DNA from: Planctomycetota bacterium
GTDB lineage: Bacteria > Planctomycetota > B15-G4 > SIAN01
Assembly (NCBI GenBank): GCA_028289345.1
Contig: JANQQL010000015.1
Span: 433,500 to 497,499 of the forward strand
DNA: 64,000 bases
Direction of reading: 5' to 3'
Shown: positions 61,492-64,000 of the stretch, in pieces
Numbering within the stretch: the first letter of the stretch is position 1
Layout: every line of letters begins with the position of its first letter
Translations under genes and position numbers: made by a program
Notes under the pieces: model-generated
The model's input: the letters and a program-made list of their open reading frames with translations, nothing else
Database searches by the model: none
What the model was told of the DNA's origin: nothing

Positions 61492-62603
61492 TCTTTCTGG
61501 CTTACGCCCGAGAGGACCTCGAGTGGGTGACCGAACTCGAGCAAGCTCTCATCAACCGCAATCTCCCATTCCACCGAGACCCACCCCTTGCTGTGGGGAG
61601 TCCTTTCTGGCGCGAAGAGATCCGACGCGTGCTTGACCAAACGCGGTTGATGATGGTGGTTTGGTCCGACGCCGCCTCCTCGTCGCCCTGGGTCGCGCAT
61701 GAACTCGAAGGGTACCAAGGACCATTCGTATGGGTCCCGGCAGACGAATCTCCGATTCCCGCGAAGTCGGACCCAGTGTTGAGCGTCAGCGAAGCCGCGG
61801 ACTATGCGCTTCGCCACTGCGAACCGTCGGGCCGAGTTTCGGACTCCCGGGACTCAGGACCCGTCGGCGACAAAGTCGAAGCCTTGCGACGAGTGGAGGT
61901 CGCTCGCCAATCTTCCCACTTGAAGCAACTCCGGCCCCGCCACCCCCGACCGCCCGCCCCGCCCCATGGATCGCACAAACTCTCGCTTGCGGACGGATCG
62001 ACTCTTTTGCGGATCTCTGGCAACGCGTTTGTCGCGGAGCAGCCCGTCACCAACGAACAGTATCGGACCTTCGTTGCGGAGTCTGGGTGGCCAGAACCCT
62101 CGACCTGGAACCGGGTCACCCATCGCCGCGATCGCGCGCCAGTGGTGGGAATCACGTGGTTCGAGGCGCGCGCCTACGCTCGCTGGTACGACGCCGATTT
62201 GCCCAACGAGACCGATTGGCGTCGCGCGGCGAGTGGTGGTCACAGCGTGCGCGAGTATGCGACCGCCAGCGGGCAGTTGTCGAAGGACGAGGCTTCCTTC
62301 GGTTGCTCGCTGGGGCTCGGGGCACCGATCGAAGTCGATCGAAACCCACCCAATCCCGAAGGCTTCTATGCCATGAGTGGCAACGTGTGGGACTGGTGTC
62401 TCGACGCTGAGGGCCCTCATCGAGTGATCTGTGGGGGCAGTTATGCCGATCCACCCCGCTTCTGCCGGATCGACGCTCGATACCGAAACTCGCCACTCGA
62501 CCGTGATTGCTGCGTCGGCTTTCGACTGTCACTGCAAGCCGCCTTCGATCGGTCTGACTTTCTCAGCAAATCGCACGGAGACGAACGTCATGCCCTCCGA
62601 TGA
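61488..62603 (+). CDS. TIR-FGE-fold protein
   Basis: 371 residues from TTG at 61488 (TTGA overlap). TIR domain, about 1-110: MIFLAYAREDLEWV, RLMMVVWSDAASSSPWVAHELEG with Glu72 at the catalytic position (W-x3-E). A Pro/Arg-rich linker (140-165) precedes an FGE-sulfatase/C-type-lectin fold (about 165-357): EQPVTNEQYRTFVAE, VVGITWFEARAYARWY, LPNETDWRRAASGG, MSGNVWDWCLD and ICGGSYADPPRFCRID, ending CCVGFRLSL. Only one Cys falls near the FGE active site, so formylglycine synthesis is unlikely. It resembles the large TIR-STAND-FGE protein without its NTPase. It overlaps the patatin gene by 14 bp. Confidence 0.85.
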   Translation: MIFLAYAREDLEWVTELEQALINRNLPFHRDPPLAVGSPFWREEIRRVLDQTRLMMVVWSDAASSSPWVAHELEGYQGPFVWVPADESPIPAKSDPVLSVSEAADYALRHCEPSGRVSDSRDSGPVGDKVEALRRVEVARQSSHLKQLRPRHPRPPAPPHGSHKLSLADGSTLLRISGNAFVAEQPVTNEQYRTFVAESGWPEPSTWNRVTHRRDRAPVVGITWFEARAYARWYDADLPNETDWRRAASGGHSVREYATASGQLSKDEASFGCSLGLGAPIEVDRNPPNPEGFYAMSGNVWDWCLDAEGPHRVICGGSYADPPRFCRIDARYRNSPLDRDCCVGFRLSLQAAFDRSDFLSKSHGDERHALR

Positions 62604-63774
62604 TCTCAAGAACCGCTTTCGGCCTTCGGAACGGAAACGAATTCTCGCGCTCGATGGAGGCGGCGTTCGAGGCGCGCTCACGCTCTCCTATCTGGCCAAG
62701 ATCGAAGACCTTCTAGCCAAGCGCCATGGGAACGACTTTCGGCTTTCCGATTACTTCGATCTGATCGCCGGCACCTCGACCGGCGCGATCATCGCTTCGC
62801 TTCTCGCTCTCGGCAAACCCGTCGCAGAGATTCAGGAACTCTACCAGACGCTCGCGACACAGGTGTTTCGGCGACCTTGGTGGCGGTTCGGAGTCATCGG
62901 CCCTCGGTTCAACTCGAAGTCGCTCGAGGAGCGACTACGCGAAACACTGTCAAACACGCGACTCGGCGACGATGAGCTCAAAACAGGCTTGCTTGTCATG
63001 GCAAAGCGCTACGACACGACAAGCCCCTGGCCTCTCGTGAACAACCCGCAAGGCAAGTTCTATTCACAGGGGCCGAAGATCAAGTGGGTGGCGAATTCCA
63101 ATTTCGAGCTCGCAAAGATTGTGTTGGCGAGCGCCGCCGCGCCGTTCTACTTCCCTCCCCAAAAGATTGTCGTGGGCCACGCCGAGATCGATCACAAAAC
63201 GGTGCCGGAGCAAGGCTTCTTTGTCGACGGAGGGGTCACGGTACACAACAACCCGGCCTTGCAGGCGTTCATGGCGGCGACACTCTCCGGGTTTCACTTT
63301 GGCGCGCCCGAGACGAATGTCTACGGGTGGCCGACGGGAGCCGATCGAATCTTCCTGGTCTCGATCGGGACCGGCCGAAGCGATCCGATGCGAAAGCGAA
63401 AACGCCTCAACGTTCGACATGCCATCGAGAACCTCAAATCACTGATCGACGACTGTTCGGATCACGTCGAAACAATGCTCCAGTGGATGTCATCAAGTCG
63501 CACCGCGAGGAAAATCGACAGTGAGATCGGTGACTTGACCGATGACTTGATCGCCGGCCGCGAGCTGCTGACTTACCTTCGCTACAACGTGGAATTCACC
63601 CCCGGCTGGATGAAAGACAACCTGGACAAGGACTACACCAAGAAGTTCCTTCGGAGACTGGAGTCACTCGATCAGCCAAAGAACGTCCACGACCTAAAGC
63701 GAGTCGGCGAAGTCGCAGCCGAGAAGCAAGTTCAAGACTCCCACTTCCCCACCAACTTCGATCGAACCGGATGA
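62590..63774 (+). CDS. Patatin-like phospholipase (putative effector)
   Basis: 394 residues from the ATG at 62590. Patatin motifs are intact: LDGGGVRGALTL (oxyanion hole, about 21-32), IAGTSTGAIIAS with Ser63 as nucleophile, and FVDGGVTVHNNP with Asp213 as partner. Conserved SAAAPFYFPP lies between them. It should hydrolyse acyl chains from phospholipids. Patatins are effectors in CBASS (CapV) and other anti-phage systems, killing the cell by degrading its membrane. Last gene of the operon visible; the C-terminal 100 residues are helical and unassigned. The frame upstream to 62431 is the shadow of the previous gene. Confidence 0.93.
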   Translation: MPSDDLKNRFRPSERKRILALDGGGVRGALTLSYLAKIEDLLAKRHGNDFRLSDYFDLIAGTSTGAIIASLLALGKPVAEIQELYQTLATQVFRRPWWRFGVIGPRFNSKSLEERLRETLSNTRLGDDELKTGLLVMAKRYDTTSPWPLVNNPQGKFYSQGPKIKWVANSNFELAKIVLASAAAPFYFPPQKIVVGHAEIDHKTVPEQGFFVDGGVTVHNNPALQAFMAATLSGFHFGAPETNVYGWPTGADRIFLVSIGTGRSDPMRKRKRLNVRHAIENLKSLIDDCSDHVETMLQWMSSSRTARKIDSEIGDLTDDLIAGRELLTYLRYNVEFTPGWMKDNLDKDYTKKFLRRLESLDQPKNVHDLKRVGEVAAEKQVQDSHFPTNFDRTG

Positions 63775-64000
63775 CCACCGTCACCCCACACCTGCCCCAA
63801 CGCGAACGCCCCAGAACGTAGTTGCGGACGCAGGCCCAATCGAAGTCACGCATCTCGGCCCCAGCGTCCTCGAACTAGCCCAAGGGGGTTCGGGGGAGCC
63901 GAAGGGGTTGCCATGTTGCGGAGAGGACATACCGCAGGGCCCAGACCCAAAAGCGAACGTCCGCGCAACCCGAAGTGGGCCCGGAGGAATCAGCGGAGCT
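63775..64000. other. Right-edge remainder
   Basis: 226 bp with no supportable gene; a short minus-strand frame has no domain. The cluster may continue outside the window. Confidence 0.3.

Noticed and set aside
57960..62560. Diversity-generating retroelement targeting the FGE-fold C-termini
   Set aside because: No reverse transcriptase or template repeat in the window, and the GGS-to-end segments lack the AAY-rich codons typical of variable repeats. A distant element cannot be excluded.
63596..63853. Minus-strand frame at the right edge
   Set aside because: Mostly overlaps the patatin gene on the opposite strand and shows no domain.
1..64000. CRISPR array, prophage, integrase or insertion sequence
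   Set aside because: No regularly spaced direct repeats, no phage structural genes, no transposase or recombinase motifs found by reading.

Overview
The window is high-GC bacterial DNA, densely coded on both strands, with no rRNA, tRNA, CRISPR array, transposase or integrase that I can recognise. The content suggests a planctomycete-like bacterium. It has three ECF-type sigma factors, one fused to a membrane anchor and extracytoplasmic domains. It also has a YfbK-type von Willebrand protein paired with an ECF sigma, repeated carboxypeptidase-regulatory-like (CRL) secreted proteins, a PQQ-type beta-propeller, sulfatase-fold hydrolases and a MurJ flippase. The phylum is an inference from gene content; Myxococcota or Acidobacteriota are not excluded.

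Region 1 (1-14 kb): a truncated AlgI-like MBOAT acyltransferase, a SAM methyltransferase, a GT-C type membrane protein, a polytopic protein with a spermidine-synthase-like domain, an anchored H-type lectin protein in less GC-rich DNA, an aldo/keto reductase-RidA fusion, and an NSS sodium symporter with its 38-residue small subunit followed by a beta-propeller protein. Region 2 (14-29 kb): a beta-helix protein, then a divergent sigma factor, a zinc-finger (HxxxCxxC) protein, a small exported peptide and a 1074-residue CRL protein. After these come a minus-strand operon (SMUG1-type glycosylase, CRL protein, MurJ) and the membrane-tethered ECF sigma. Region 3 (29-50 kb): a GH20-like lipoprotein, an HExxH protein, an ABC-2 exporter pair, a LiaF-like lipoprotein, the vWA/ECF pair, an erythromycin-esterase-like protein, a hemerythrin protein, an FHA-HtrA protease with a GT39-like protein, two divergent sulfatase-fold hydrolases and a KDPG aldolase. 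A 1281-residue lipoprotein follows (50.8-54.6 kb).

Region 4 (55.0-63.8 kb) is the most interesting part. It looks like two adjacent conflict or anti-phage modules. Module 1 is a TIR-nSTAND NTPase-FGE-fold protein, translationally coupled to a DUF900-like alpha/beta hydrolase whose nucleophile Ser is replaced by Gly. Module 2 is a tightly overlapping four-gene operon: a nucleoside-deoxyribosyltransferase-like domain fused to a macro domain, a radical SAM enzyme, a second TIR-FGE protein, and a patatin phospholipase with an intact catalytic dyad. A coherent reading is sensing by the FGE-fold domains, NAD-derived signalling by TIR, signal binding or processing by macro and radical SAM, and membrane attack by patatin. 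That mechanism is inference.

Many intergenic gaps hold long (120-200 bp) imperfect palindromes. Four of them (25910, 32146, 34617, 50454) form one family. Their outer arms differ between copies but stay complementary, which suggests a conserved hairpin DNA or RNA element. Another copy type (4799-5000) has 23-bp terminal inverted repeats and abuts a gene start.
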